Assembly: GCA_003008705.1 (NCBI GenBank)
Contig: PDUO01000017.1
Coordinates: 375,827-439,826 of the forward strand
DNA from: Pezicula radicicola
Lineage: Eukaryota; Ascomycota; Leotiomycetes; Helotiales; Dermateaceae
Direction: 5' to 3'
DNA length: 64,000 nt
Part shown: one piece after another, positions 1 to 12,181 of the stretch
How the letters are laid out: the number at the start of each line of letters is the position of its first letter
How positions within the stretch are numbered: position 1 is the stretch's first letter
Notes under the pieces: generated by a model
Told to the model about the DNA's origin: nothing
Seen by the model: the letters and a program-made list of their open reading frames with translations, nothing else
Database searches by the model: none
Made by a program: the position numbers and the translations under genes

Positions 1-1739
1 AAAACAACAGAAGGCAATTGAGGCTGCTAGGATTGCAGAGAAGAGCGCCGTGACGGAACGGGACTTTATCAGACAAGACCTGGTTGAAGAATCAGGTAGG
101 GTGCGGAGATTGAATAGAGCAAGGGAAGCTGAAAAGTCTGGAGGCGCTGGAAATGTAACGACACCAAAGAAGAAGAAGCTCCCCCACAGGGATGGATTTG
201 ACGATGAAGAGCTGGAGGTACCTTCGCCATCCAAAGTCTCTCCATCCAAATTTCAGAAGCGTCTCACGGACTCTCCCTCAAAACTAGCAGGGAAACGTAA
301 ACGAAAGCCTGCCGATAGTCCAGCTGGAGCGTTGGAGGTTATGCAGATCGATGAGCCTGCCATTAAAGATCCTACCCAGCAGAAGTTCCCTATGCTCGAC
401 GAGGCCATGCTTGAAAGAATGGGTATACAAGACGACCGACTTGATGTAAGACTCCTTCTGAATTATCGTGGGTGGTCAATGCTGACACCAAAAGTTCCTT
501 GGGACCATGATCGATCATCGACCCAAGAAGAATCACATCAGGACACTGGAGGAATTAAGCAAGCACGCTCTGCCTTCCACCCCTAATGAGTCTCTTTCCT
601 CGGCCATATTTGGCAGGATACCAACGATGAGCATGAAGCGATCCCCAGCAGATCTTCCGATTGACTTCTGTGAACTCTTGATATCGCTATGGTCTAGCTG
701 TATGGCTGAGAAATATGTAGGCATCCTAGCCCTCTTGGGATGTATTAACTAATAATCCTTAGCTAAAACCAGTATACCTCTTTGTTGATATGTTAACAAC
801 AGCGTTGGAACTGAAAACACTTTCGGTTGCTCCTCATATTATTGACACTCTTGTCCCGCTTGCTCAACAGACTGCAGATCTCGTTGCAATTCCCCGATTC
901 AATACCAAACCGCCAGACCCTTTCGACAAAGACATCGATGTATCTGCTTGCCTATCTCTACTACATCTTGCCGCACTTGGTTGTATGGGTGAGACTCAGC
1001 ACATTGCTCGGTTTTGGAAGCTGATGCGCTGGGACTTCGTTCTTCTGATCCTCAGTATAAATCAACCAACCGGAGATTTTGAAGCTATGCTAAAAATTTT
1101 GTCTACAAGCGTGCTCAAAGGAAGCTTTGGGACTATAGCTGCTGACGAAATTACCCAAAATGAGCACGTGGGTTACATCATCGATCGACTGACATGGCCG
1201 CTCTTCGAAACCCCTTGCCTCCCTAGAAGCACGCAGAAAGTTGATGCATGGTCCCTTCTCAAATTTCGTCTACAAATACTGCACCTAATGGTTGGAATGA
1301 CTCGGTCGCCATATTCAGGATTGGCTTTGGCTCAGCACCAGAACGCCATTGCCAGAATTGTGAGTCTGATGAGCGACGAATTGGATTCTTTATACGATTA
1401 TAAGTCATGTCATGAAGAAAGGTACTTTCCCCTCCACAAAAATTTCAGTGTAGTACTAACATCCACAGTGCACAATTGATCAGTCTTGCCACCCGACTTC
1501 TATACCACCTCACTACGAAATACGAACAAGCAATAAATATGCAAAAGAAACTTGCTGCTATCAACGGTGGCTTCCAGAAATACCTCATCTGCCTCGCACG
1601 CCTTAATTTTTCAGAGGAAGATCTAGTACTCGAATCGGGTATTGATCCTGATGTAGCCCAGTTTGCGCTGGAAATGCTAGAGCTCGCTGTTACTCCGGAT
1701 GAAGGAGAGACTATTCATGCGGCATTTTCGAGCCAATGA
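1..1739 (+). CDS. ATRIP/Rad26-like DNA damage checkpoint protein, 3' part
   Basis: The reading frame is open from base 2, so the start lies outside the window. My model has exons <1-445, 495-716, 763-1421 and 1469-1739, with introns of 49, 46 and 47 nt that each carry a branch-point-like motif; all phases join cleanly. The N-terminal visible part is charged and helix-forming, then a basic Ser/Pro-Lys stretch (PSPSKVSPSKFQKR) that looks like a disordered, phosphorylatable region, then a long alpha-helical part rich in Leu. This order, and the helical C-terminal half, fit the fungal Rad26/UvsD (ATRIP) family, which recruits the ATR-type kinase to RPA-coated DNA in the nucleus. I see no catalytic motif, as expected. 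Family assignment rests on overall resemblance only; a generic helical-repeat nuclear protein is the alternative. Confidence 0.6.
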
Positions 1740-2570
1740 GGCATCAGTGAGTTGAATATGTACTATATTGTATACATTGGGTTATACAGGGATTTGGCGT
1801 CTGGTTGCATGTGGAAAAAGCGCATATCATGGCATGGTATTTGGAGCGGGTTCATCATACTTCTATAAATTTACTTTTTCGATAATTCGTTCTTATGGCA
1901 TTAAGTACCTACCGACCGCTGTTCTTGCAATCTCCTTTGGCAGCTGACTTGAATGTTTGGAAGGTACTTAGAGGTTTGTGAATTCTCCTTCGCTACACCT
2001 TCCGATCCACTTCGCTAACCTTTCTTTTGTAAGCTCAATGACTCTTATGTCGGAGCAGACGTGTGCAGTTTACTTACATTTTGGGAGACTTAAGTGATCT
2101 TGATGAGTTGATATATACGGCTACTACAACAATAGAACTTTACCTGGATTTAATTTAACGCTATGCCCTCTGTATCGAAGGGGTCACGAATCGCTTCGTT
2201 TGATGATATTTCTGCTGAAGCATACTAGATTACTCAAGTCAAGCGAGTTACTTAAGTCTAGTGGGTTATCTACAAAGTGAGCGACTCAAGTCAAGTGGGT
2301 CGATTTGCTAGAATTGATGCATTCAAGAACGGATTCATGAAGTATACGATTCATGAGCTCATCGATGCAGCTCACTGTTCGAGGATTCAGTGTTCGCCTT
2401 GGTGATGCACGACATAGCTCTTCACTTCAGACTTGATCTATACCTGCATTTATATATTGTATACTGCCTTTTAAATTTCTTAGAAGGTTATTTCTTATTA
2501 TCTCTCCTTAGAAGAGTTTCGCCGCCAATGGAACATATTGATAAGTACGACTTAGCACAGGCCCATAGAT
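1740..2570. other. intergenic, no gene seen
   Basis: Between two convergent genes. It holds short imperfect direct repeats of an ACTCAAGTCAAG-like motif around 2235-2305 but no reading frame I would call a gene. Confidence 0.6.
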
Positions 2571-3617
2571 TCAACCTGGCCCACCGGCTGTAGGAGCGCT
2601 CCCAAGGTTCCCACTCACGAAAACAACAAGCACTGCCGCATAAGCAGCCGTGACCCCAAAAATCTGGTCCCTCCTCGCATTTGTTAATAATCCGACGCAA
2701 GCTACAATAAGGATAGTCCAACCCGACAACATTCCTAGTAGTGGAATCTGATTCTTGACGATGTAGAGGGAGATTATTGCACCTAGAAGCAAGATTGCCG
2801 CTAGTATCGTGCTGAGGACGGCCACAAAGCGAGACTCTGCGTTGGGAGATGCACATTGTGTAGTTGTCAGGCGTGCTAGTCTTGTGAGTAGAAGATTAGC
2901 TTTGGTCTCAATAGGGAAGGTGCTTGATAGATGGCGAGAGCAGTGATACTTACTTGAAAGAAAATGCCGAAGTTGTTCTGGATGAATTCGGATAATCGGT
3001 CTTGATCAGCTGGTACACGCAAAGCTACGAGATCGTGGATGTCATCATACGACTGCGCGCTTGCTCCCCACAGTTGTGGTGTTCGCTCTCCACCCTTGAT
3101 TCTAGCCATATTATTCAAGAACCAGTTTCGGAAGGCTCTAACGGTACTGCTCGAGGGTGGAACTGTGTTGAGAAGTTCTCTGTGAGAAGCGAGGGCGCTA
3201 TCTATCGCTTTGGTTAGTAAAGGAGGTAATTCCGAGCATTGAAATGCGTACGATACCTCTCCAGTACCTCCCGGATTTTCATAGCCAACTCCATCTTCTT
3301 TTTCTGTCTCATTCTCGCCTCATCCACACCTGGGTCTGCTCGCGCCTCCGCGGTGAATGTAGCCCAATCTCTCTGGCATTCTCGCGATATCTTATCAACG
3401 GCTTTTCTATCCTCTTTGTCATATTGATTTCGCAGCGACGATTGAAGCTCCGCGAATTTGGCCTGGTAAAATAACAGGTTTCTCGCCGAGAGCTTATCAA
3501 AGCGGCGGTAGATGGTCGTCGTCTTATCCCCGTCGCTAGTTATCTTTGCGACGACGCTTGGAAGCCTTTTGCTGGCGTGATGTACTGTGGTTTAAGTTCT
3601 ATATCTCTTTCATTCAT
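2571..3617 (-). CDS. DUF6594-family membrane protein with a one-base frameshift
   Basis: Exons (minus strand) 3617-3252, 3207-2954 and 2834-2571. The product has the usual order of this fungal family: a short N-terminus, a motif reading DKTTTIYRRFDKLSARN, a charged helical middle, FRNWF, and a C-terminal pair of transmembrane helices ending LLTNARRDQIFG then AAVLVVFVSG. Exons sum to 884 nt, one short of 295 codons. The break lies near 3560: the frame from the ATG at 3617 gives GFQASS, whereas the family-like reading GF-PSVVAKI continues one frame away, so one base appears to be missing. Role unknown; the family often occurs near NLR and HET genes. Family call is firm; whether the gene is dead or the base is an assembly error is open. 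Confidence 0.75.
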
Positions 3618-4473
3618 TGGCCTGTTGTTCACATTTTATTAATATGTCTTTTCTTCGTTCTGGAGTCGAAAACGGACGGAGGCGGGGGTCCCAAGTTGCG
3701 ACTCTCGCTGATTGTTGAGACAGTGAGGCTGTAGTTGTAGTTCTGCCTTACGATATGCCCGAAATACCCAACAACGCACAACCATGGGCTATGTTGACGG
3801 AGAACTGGTCAAGTTGCCACGTATGCATGCATATGTTACTACAGGTCGAATTAACCTTCTCATGCCGTTTCCCTCTAGGCGCTCAGCTTTTGTGACATGT
3901 CATGTGCAGCTGAGCCTCATAATTGGATGTCCTGTCGAGTCTACCTGCCGCAGTAATTGGAATGACATTCAGGGTTACAATATCTTTCTGTGACTGGACT
4001 TCCCCAGTAATCTTTCAGTCCTTCTCTGCTTGCGAAGCTCCTCTACGGTTTTCGATTCAGTACAATATCAAAAACTGTTTCTTCTCAACTTCTCGACGCT
4101 CCACAAATACTTTGGTTCCTTACCGTTTCTCTTGTGGAGCTGGCCAATATGCTAACATATAAATGACTTAGACTAGGCCTATAAGACATATTCTGCCTAG
4201 ATCGGTCATGGTAAAGGAGCTGTGGCTTTGGCAACCACAGCATTTACACTCTTTGACTCTAAGACGACACTATAACATAGCTGATTTGTCCTACTCCAGG
4301 GCTAATATCGGAACCCAAGCCCGGGCTAATATCCCCAGGGAGGCGGAGAAACTCGCAAAGAGTTGCACAGTCCGTAATGAGGACGGGATGAAGTTCCTCC
4401 AGATTTGTTGAGACTTCAGCACACTGTGGACAGAAGTATTTGATATAAACAAAGAGCCTACAAAGCCTATGGA
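3618..4473. other. intergenic, no gene seen
   Basis: Open frames are short and low in complexity, with no recognisable motif. It contains the upstream sides of the DUF6594 gene and of the retropepsin-like relic. Confidence 0.5.
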
Positions 4474-5747
4474 GTGTATAGGGAGTGGGTTGACATTGCA
4501 TCCTGTCATATCCAATGCTCAACGCTTTGTTGTTGTGCAAAAAAAAACGGCATTTTCAACTGCTATCCAGTTGTCATGTCTGTGGACTTCGCAGGAGAGC
4601 ATGTGTTTCGACGCAGGGTTGTTCCGATGATACTTAACGGCAAGAAGGTTCTTCCTCGACCGGATTCTGGCCCAGAATCAGATGCGATGTCTGCAGACTT
4701 TGTAAAAGAGCATGGCTTTCCGATCCGCCGATCTGGTCTGATCAAGCGGCCTTCAAAATGGGAGATGGGAGGATCATGACATCTATTGGCACCACATATA
4801 TCCCCTGCGTTCTTCCGAATGCTGGCCATACAATAGAAAACCGCTTGTTCTACGTTTTCGAGAAATGTGCTTTTCCCTTATTAATAAGTCAAGAGTTGAT
4901 CAACAAGACAAGTTTATTGCAGAAGTTCCGACACCTCTTGCAAGATGTCCCGTCCCTGTTCAGCGGCATGCCGATGCTAAAACGTATCGGCAAACCCCAA
5001 AGGCGGCTTGACTTCACTGCGGACGGTAGGTCAATCTCAGCATGTCCTAACACGGGCTCCGACCTCAACTGTATGTCATTTTCTTGAGTATCAGCCAGGA
5101 GAATGGTATGGGTGGTGGGGTTGAGACAGATCGTTTGATGAAGGATTCTGAAACTATGAAATCTCTGTGCAAAGAGGAATGGCTTCACGATTGATCGCAG
5201 TGCAGAATACCAGACTCAGGTCATGGTTGCTGATACCTCCGTTGTTCAAACAATAGGCTTCGTCAACATCTCCTCCCTCAGTGTAAAAGGCCACTACGAC
5301 TTCAATACAACTTTTTATATCCTCCCAGGTTTGCCATGGGATGCCATATTTAGCGAGGAATTCCTCGATAATATTGACGCGTTCAACACGTGCGCTGAAA
5401 TCAGCGACGGTGTGGGCCATGACCCGCTCTCCCTCAATACTCTCATCAATCTGGGTTGTTTGCAGATTTTTCTCAGCAAAATCGTTGGCCGCAAATCTGC
5501 CAAGCAAGCGCCAATGGCGCCTGATGAAGACGAGCATGATCGAGATATGGAGGATGAAGACTATCGCCGGAACAACTTCAAGCGTTCCCTTTCTGGCATG
5601 ACAAGCGCGGAACAAGCAGATGCAAATCGAAAAGAAGATGCAAGGCTCAGGTCAGGTCATTTAACAGTAGACACGATAGATGTCAGTATTGACCAACAGA
5701 AGAACTTCATCTGGGCCTGGTCGACCGTCATAACAACGAGCCGGTAA
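4474..5747 (+). pseudogene. retropepsin-like protein, degraded
   Basis: Three separate frames read as consecutive pieces of one fungal protein with retropepsin-like folds. Piece one (frame of 4474) has DSGPESDAMSADFVKEHG; piece two (frame of 4758) has FKMGDGRIMTSIG, FYVFEKCAFPLLISQE and a second active-site-like motif, DTGSDLNCMS near 5055-5085; piece three (frame of 5223) has VQTIGFV and FYILPGLPWDAIFSEE, then an acidic and charged tail. The frame changes near 4735-4755 with no room for an intron, and several stops fall between 5085 and 5165, where I found no clean splice. I therefore call it broken by at least two events. These proteins resemble domesticated aspartic-protease domains of retroelement origin. 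An unrecognised intron in the second gap is possible. Confidence 0.55.
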
Positions 5748-7359
5748 TGTGGGCGGTTAGCCACTTTGGTTAATGAATATTTACGGGTCGCTTCTGTGGA
5801 TAGTGATGATGTGGTGGTCAAGTTGTAAGGTGGAAGAACTCATGACTTAATGGGTGTAATTCGCAGTACTGCTACCGCTACTATTCTGTAGTCAAGATTT
5901 AGCTTGATTATAGATTCGAGGTGGTTTTCAACTTCACTAATAATGTGTCATCACAAGGTTAGTTATCATCATCTCCAGATCTCACATAACGATAGAAGCC
6001 TATAGGAATTAGGTCGTACAAATTGACTTGGCGCTTGAGTTTTACAGAATAGGAGAAGAGGATTTTGTAAAATAAAGTATTTAAATTTAAGCGACGGCTG
6101 GACCGCGAAATGTAATGCTCGATAGTCTTATAGATGGTTGCCTATAGAAATATATATACACAAGCATCGTGCACTAAATTACACTAGATAATAACTTAAT
6201 ATAAAGCTAGTTATATATCTTATGTTATAACAACTAGATAGCTATTTTATCTTTGTGTACTACTTTAAGTTATCCCTTTGTGCGTCTAATGGCGCACAGA
6301 AAAATCCCAGGACGTGCACAACAAATCTCTGTCTAGAAGTTAACTTAGATTTGAGTTTATCTTTAAAGTTAAAGAAAGCCTTAAATAAAGAGTAAAATTA
6401 ATTATACTTATATTTATTTTATTTATTATATAATATACTAGTAATTATATATATATATAGGGGATGCTCTGCGCATTCCCGGACTTCTTAGAAGGGGGAT
6501 ACGTGATTTTAAGAGAGGCAAATATAGGTGAATGTATAGGTATTGCAATGGGAACTAATATAGGCTCCAAAAATCGAATATATAAGGACTTGTAATTGCC
6601 TCACTTAATTGCCTTACGTAGGTATTGAAATGAATTACCTCGCTTAAATGCCTCGTCTACTGACGCGAAATAGGATATTTTTTGGGCCAATATTTGTCCG
6701 AGAAATTGCCAAGGAACTCTAATTTCTCCCTCAACACGCCCTCGCGAGGTAACACTTCTTTTTAGTCGTACCTCCTTCTAAGAAGCATAGCCCTAGTTCC
6801 GAGTATCTCTCCTCTTCTCTTTTCTTCTTCTTTCCTTAGCTTTAAATCCTTGGATATAGGCATTCTCTTACGGGATCGAGACTTATAGTCCTTCATTGGA
6901 TTGCTCAACTAGTCCCCAAATCTTGGTCGCTATGAGCTACCCCACCATGCTGCAACCACCCAGAAATTCTTACCGAGGCACTTTGCTGAGGATTCGATTT
7001 GCAGGCTTCCATTACCCTTGTGATTAGGCACAATTTCCAACACGGAGTACGTTGTATGGTACATCCATTGCCTGATTATCAAGATATTGAGAGACACGTC
7101 TGATATTCATAACAGTTGGTGGATGCTGCGTTTTGCATTAGCTTCACGTAGAGGGGAATGTCATGTGCAGACAGTGGAGTACCTCTCCTCCAGAGCATAG
7201 ATAAGTTTTGATTCTTCAAGAGGGTTACTATCCATCATCCAAAACTTCATGACAATCTCATCTACATATCTCCACTGCGAATCCAAGTTCAATGATCAAC
7301 TCATCCGTGCCATCACAAAATCTGGTCCACTCCGGATGAATTTGTCAAACCAGCTCTGA
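5748..7359. other. AT-rich intergenic with a possible inverted-repeat element
   Basis: Very AT-rich, including an AT dinucleotide run near 6450. No coding sequence is supported. The only structure I can define is the pair of inverted ends listed separately at 6483 and 6787. Confidence 0.6.
6483..6787. mobile_element. possible TIR element, CTTCTTAGAAGG family
   Basis: The left end reads ACTTCTTAGAAGGGGGATAC and the right end TACCTCCTTCTAAGAAGC, inverted copies with mismatches. The right end matches the ends at 19452, 31757 and 51606. The interior is unlike the complete copy at 19236, so this may be a diverged or composite member. Confidence 0.4.
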
Positions 7360-9206
7360 TCATTCCATTCCGATAGTCCTAAGTTTAGTCTTTATAGTAT
7401 CGATAAATCCATGACCACGACCATTTGATACTGGACGTGAGGGCGATGTGGTATGGTTTTGACTGATTTTGTCGCGATCGACAGGTTCTGAGAGGTCCTG
7501 CTGATTGTACGTGTGGTTTTCTTTACTAGCAAAAGCAACAAGCAAGATAGGTTGACTGATTGTAGAGAGTGTTAGAGAATCCCCGGCTGATACTCGCTGG
7601 CAGTACAGGCCTGGAAAGATATCCAACACGTAAAGTAAACTCTCTTTCTCCTCCCTAGTCGTCAATTCTTTGGCGGGTTTCAAGGGTTTGTCACGATTTG
7701 ACAGGTTGATGCATCGAAATTCCTGGATATTGGAGAGGAAGTTTGGGATCCTCAATCCAAATTCGCCTGGTTTGTGAGCCAGAAAGTCGGAATACCTGAA
7801 ATGCCAAATGCCTGACGAAGATTGAGTCTTTGGTGTGTCAGTTTGCTCAAGTGGAGAAAACAGTAGCGGAGACATACTTTGTGAGCGAGGGTGATTGTGG
7901 GGGCGATGATTTCTTTGTGCAACGAAGAGATCGTTGACTCGCTGTCCTGGTCACTTAGCGCTCCACCAAGCAAGTCATGAAGATCCGAAGTGAGAAAGTC
8001 CTCGATCGAAGGACGGCGATTCACGAAATTTTCGTGGCTGTCGATTGCGGCAATAGTGTCGCTCCTCCAAGTTCGGACAATAAGCAAGTCTGCATCGTTC
8101 ATTATTATCATTTCAAAGACTTTCGACTCGACGTCTCACCTTTTTGAAGTCTCGTGTCTTCCATTCCTACCTGAATGTTGGCAAGGAAGTTCCGTTCCTC
8201 TGGTTGGAGAAGTATAGAGAAAGGCTGGTTCAAAATTCGGTCATAAAGATACCGCATAATGATCGCCACCAATACATGTTCTTTCGCATCAATCCATCGC
8301 ATAGATTGAGATTGAAACCGCAGTATGACCTCTTCGAAGGCTTCAAGATGATCACTGAGTGGTGGCCTACAGCGACCAAGCGCATCAAACCCACGTATAT
8401 TATCGTCCACAAATGATTCACAGTTGATGTTCACCCAGTTTTTGACCACTTTGACTAACCTCTCGTAATCTTCTTCGATTTCACTCTCCGTATACTCTTG
8501 TTCTTGTGGTCGCAATCGAAATATAGTGTTTGACGCTTCCTCAAGTCGTTGCTGGAAGTTTGCCCTCTGAGTCTCTGATTCTTCCAAACTGACTTTCAGA
8601 GAGTTCATAGTTTGTTCCTGCTTCTGTATATGATGTAGAGCCTGCTTGTGTTTTGAATTGAGGTGCCTATAGTGCTGTTCCAAATTCGCATATTGTTGCT
8701 TCAATATTTGAAATTGTTCGAGGTCGGATCTCAAGGTATACTCAATTTCGTTCGCCGGAGTACTCAGGGTCCTGCGCGGGTCTACTCTGTCGGCAGCGGT
8801 TTCAATGATGTAGGATAATGGTACTGTACCTCGTGGTTCAAAGTTGGCGTCTTGATATTCATTCTGTGCCCGGTTCGTAGTGGAAGATATCATGTTGGCT
8901 GCTTGTGCGCCGCCGGAGGCTTCCTGGTTCCTTGCTTGAGTACATCTCGCACCGCCAGAGGTTTGGATCGCCTTTTGTTGAGCATCTGAGGTTTTTCCGT
9001 ATCTCTCTTGGGGGCTTTGAGTTGGACTAGCACCGGACTGTGATGGTTGTGCTGTTTGTACTCGTTGCGCGGCGCGGCATGATCTATCTTGACCCTCTGG
9101 AGGAAGTTTCTCTGCTGGTTCTGACTTTGGGAACTCAAAATTGAACTACTCTAAAGATATGAGGAGTACTCACAGTCTCCTGCAGCATCTGTTCACTAAG
9201 ATCCAT
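7360..9206 (-). CDS. coiled-coil protein of unknown function (fungal family)
   Basis: Exons 9206-9174, 9124-8140, 8089-7878 and 7827-7360; introns 49, 50 and 50 nt; the sum is 1698 nt, 565 residues, in frame throughout. The tiny first exon (11 codons, MDLSEQMLQET) is inferred because the frame of exon 2 runs open upstream to a splice site. After a disordered Q/S/P/G-rich N-terminus comes a coiled coil of roughly 80 residues (repeated LEQHYRHLNSKHKQA-type heptads), then a globular helical part with VIVRTW-like IVRTWRSDT and, near the C-terminus, LDIFPGLYCQ. I recognise the architecture from unnamed fungal proteins but know no function. It is divergent from the Hsp70 gene across an 801 bp gap, so the two may share a promoter. 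No catalytic residues seen. Confidence 0.75.
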
Positions 9207-10007
9207 GTTGCTCTTGCGTCAATGCGAGTTTGTTCGACGTTTTCTTCAAAACTTCTAAGACTGAGTATACTGTCTTTCTTGGTAACGCGACGAGGAAGGT
9301 GAGTGAGGCCTACTGCGAGTTCTTGTCCATGGCTACCCCAGGACTTGAAAAGTGAGGTGCAGCGGATGAAGCACTTCAAAATCCTCAAACGTTTGAGTAG
9401 GCAAGGTGCTTTGGTCAAGGAAGATTGATTCGTAGATGACCTCGTATCACACCGAATCACAATTCACAAGTTGATCCTTACGCCGCCACTAATTTTGAAA
9501 TGTGACACCAAGTGTGGAACGGAATCTCTTGATGCAGGTCTTTCGAGGGGTTGACAGCGGTTCTACATAACATGGGTCCCTACGTCCCACGTTTCTAGGC
9601 GGATCGACGCAATCAACATTTCTATCCGTGGAGAAACGGAAAGTTGGTTTCCAGGTAGAACATGAATGACTAGTTTAATTGCATTAAGCTTCAAAGCAGT
9701 CAGAAGTTCAGAACTTACAGTTTGTGCCTTCTTGGAGAAAGAGACCTCAACAGAACAGAAGGAGGGTTTAGGTGAAAGGGGTTACGAGGATGTTCTGCAT
9801 GAGAGTCTGAATTGGTCGTAGTGCCGTACCGATGGAATGGTTCTAACATTCAGACCTTTTGTGACTACCACACCCCTCTGAAATCTGACGCATGCCCCGA
9901 AGCTTCCGACCAATCATAACTTATTCCTTAGCAGGGAAGTCAAATACAAGTACCTCTCTCTACTTGAATATTTGCTTTGAATTTTCAATTACTTACGGCT
10001 AGCAAAG
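9207..10007. promoter_or_regulatory. shared upstream region of a divergent gene pair
   Basis: An 801 bp gap between two start codons on opposite strands must contain both promoters. I see no diagnostic site (no clear heat-shock element or TATA box that I would defend). Confidence 0.5.
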
Positions 10008-12181
10008 ATGTCGACTTCCGAGCTCTCTAAAATCCTAGAGAGGATGGATATGAGAATTAATATGACGCAGGAAAGAAAGATTGTAGTGGGCATTGATTTC
10101 GGAACCACTTTCTCTGGAGTCGCTTGGGGGAATACTCATGATGTAGGAACCCGTCTTCTAGCATGTTATAGATCGAATCTTTGCTAACTTCTTCACCTGC
10201 GGAAACTATTAGGCCCATATAAACATCATACAACAATGGCCTGGATTGAGTTCTCCTCTAGATAAGAGCAGTGAAAAGGTCCCCACCCAGATCTTGTATG
10301 ATGGAGAAGCGCCAGAAGACTTCAAATGGGGCTATCAGATCAAAGACGACCTTCCCCGTTATCAATGGTTCAAGCTGTAAGTGATGATACATTTCCTAGG
10401 CTAGACTGATCTAATCATCGTTCATTCACAGAGATCTTGAATCTTCGTACAACCCTAAAGAAAAAGCTCTTGCCAACCGTTATCCACACTCAAACAACCT
10501 CAATTCAAATGTGGATCACAATGCTGAACAACTCACTACCGATTATCTGGCGGCCATCAAGAGACATCTTATTCATATGCTCCAGCTTCAGCTGGGTGAA
10601 TTTCAAACGAAAACAACACCGCTGCAATTCATCCTGACCGTGCCGGCTGTCTGGACTGAAATCGCAAGAGAAAAAACACTCACAGCAGCAGAAGGGGCGG
10701 GTTTGGGAAATGATGCGCCTATTTTGTTAGTATCAGAACCGGTAACTTAGTCAAATTAACCCAGGCGATGAGTTGTGTTGACAATTCTTAGGAAGCTGCA
10801 GCAACCTATGCTCTGCAGCGCCAGAATCTACGTTATCTTACACCTGGAGACACTTTTGTCGTATGTGATGCTGGAGGCGGAACAGTTGATTTGATCTCGT
10901 ACACTGTCGTCAAACTTGAGCCTGTTCTAGAGGTGAAGGAGGCAGCGCCAGGCACAGGCGGACTTTGTGGGAGTACGTATCTCAATCGAAGATTCAAAGA
11001 GTATCTGGAAGTCAGACTTGGCCAGCAAGATGGATGGGACGAGGACGTGCTCAACGAAGCCATGGATCACTTCGATCAGATGGTAAGCTTAATCAACTAG
11101 AAATTCGGAGGATAATTGATTCGAAAGCAACTAGGTTAAGATTCAATACACGTCAACCGTGAAAGATCAGACTTGGAGAGTCCCTGTCACAGGCCTTGCT
11201 ACCAACGAAGCACTTTCGATCAAAAAGGGGAAACTGATCCTCAAATCCGCAGATGTGAAGGAAATTTTTGAGCCTGTGATAGCCCAGGTCGTCAAATTAG
11301 TTCTCGAGCAGATTCGGACGACGAGCGGGGAAGTCAAAGCAGTTCTCCTCGTGGGAGGCTTCGGCATGAGCATGTATCTTCGCGAGCGAATCAAAGAGGA
11401 AGTGAGCAACAAGATCGAAGTGCTCCAACCACCATATGGATGGAGTGCAGTTGTTCGAGGTGCTGTCCTGAAAGGACTCGCCCAATCTGATCCGAAGCAC
11501 ACAAAAGTCCGCCTGACGTCTCGTATCGCGAGGAAGCATCTTGGTACATGTTGTGGGGTTATTTTCGACGAGAAGATACACTCGGCTAGTCGAAAGTCTG
11601 TCTCTATTCCTTATCGGAAGGCCACAATCAAAGAAGGCATATCTGACTTACTCCAGGTACTTCGACGGTTACAAGGGGACATGGAGGACCAGCGCCATGG
11701 AATGGTATATTAAAAGGGTATTTGCTCCCCTTTCAGTTTTCGTCAGCTTCCAAATCTAATTACGTATTGGGTCTTTATAGGGCGACACTGTCGACGAAGA
11801 CAAGCCATACACCTTTAATTATTTCAATTCTACAAAGTTTACAGATGAAGAACCTAAAGAAGTGACGCAGTACATTTACTGCGATCGCACCAACCGTTCT
11901 GCAGTGGCTTACTGCGACGATGAAGTCGTGACACTTGCCCGACTGAATGTTAAGGTTGGAGATTTACCGAAGGATGCGGCTGAACTAAAAGTTGGGAAAG
12001 ATGGTAATTTGTACTACGTGCTAAACTATAGTGTGGAAGTAACATATCAATCTGCATCTACCAAGTACGAGTTGGTACATAAGGGTATGTAACAATCTCT
12101 GCGCCTTTTCTTTTATAACGAGAGCTGAGTGAGTTATAAACAGGCAAACGATACAGTTCCGTTATAGCTGAATATGTTTAA
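10008..12181 (+). CDS. Hsp70-like ATPase, HSPA12 type
   Basis: Eight exons: 10008-10142, 10213-10376, 10432-10741, 10792-11082, 11135-11595, 11657-11717, 11781-12084 and 12144-12181, 1764 nt, 587 residues. The actin-like ATPase signatures are present: phosphate-1 VGIDFGTTFSGVAW (residues about 27-40), phosphate-2 CDAGGGTVDLISY (about 228) and the adenosine motif VLLVGGFGMSMYL (about 370). The canonical substrate-binding domain is not recognisable, and the C-terminus is a divergent beta-rich region; this is the HSPA12-like pattern common in fungi, often expanded and not essential chaperones. Exon 5 ends at a GTCTGT donor, chosen because it restores the reading KYFDGYKGTW; the rest are standard. 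Cytosolic by lack of any signal. ATP binding is well supported, the client or partner is not known. Confidence 0.88.

Noticed and set aside
5154..5615. Minus-strand 153-residue open frame with a hydrophobic start
   Set aside because: It lies antisense to the retropepsin-like relic, lacks an ATG at its claimed start (TTG), and the plus-strand pieces match a known protein pattern in order.
8144..8416. Plus-strand frame of 90 residues
   Set aside because: Antisense to exon 2 of the coiled-coil gene.
9170..9460. Minus-strand frame as a longer first exon of the coiled-coil gene
   Set aside because: Its frame cannot be joined to exon 2; the short exon starting at 9206 in another frame joins with a normal 49-nt intron.
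10833..11063. Minus-strand frame
   Set aside because: Antisense to the Hsp70 ATPase domain.
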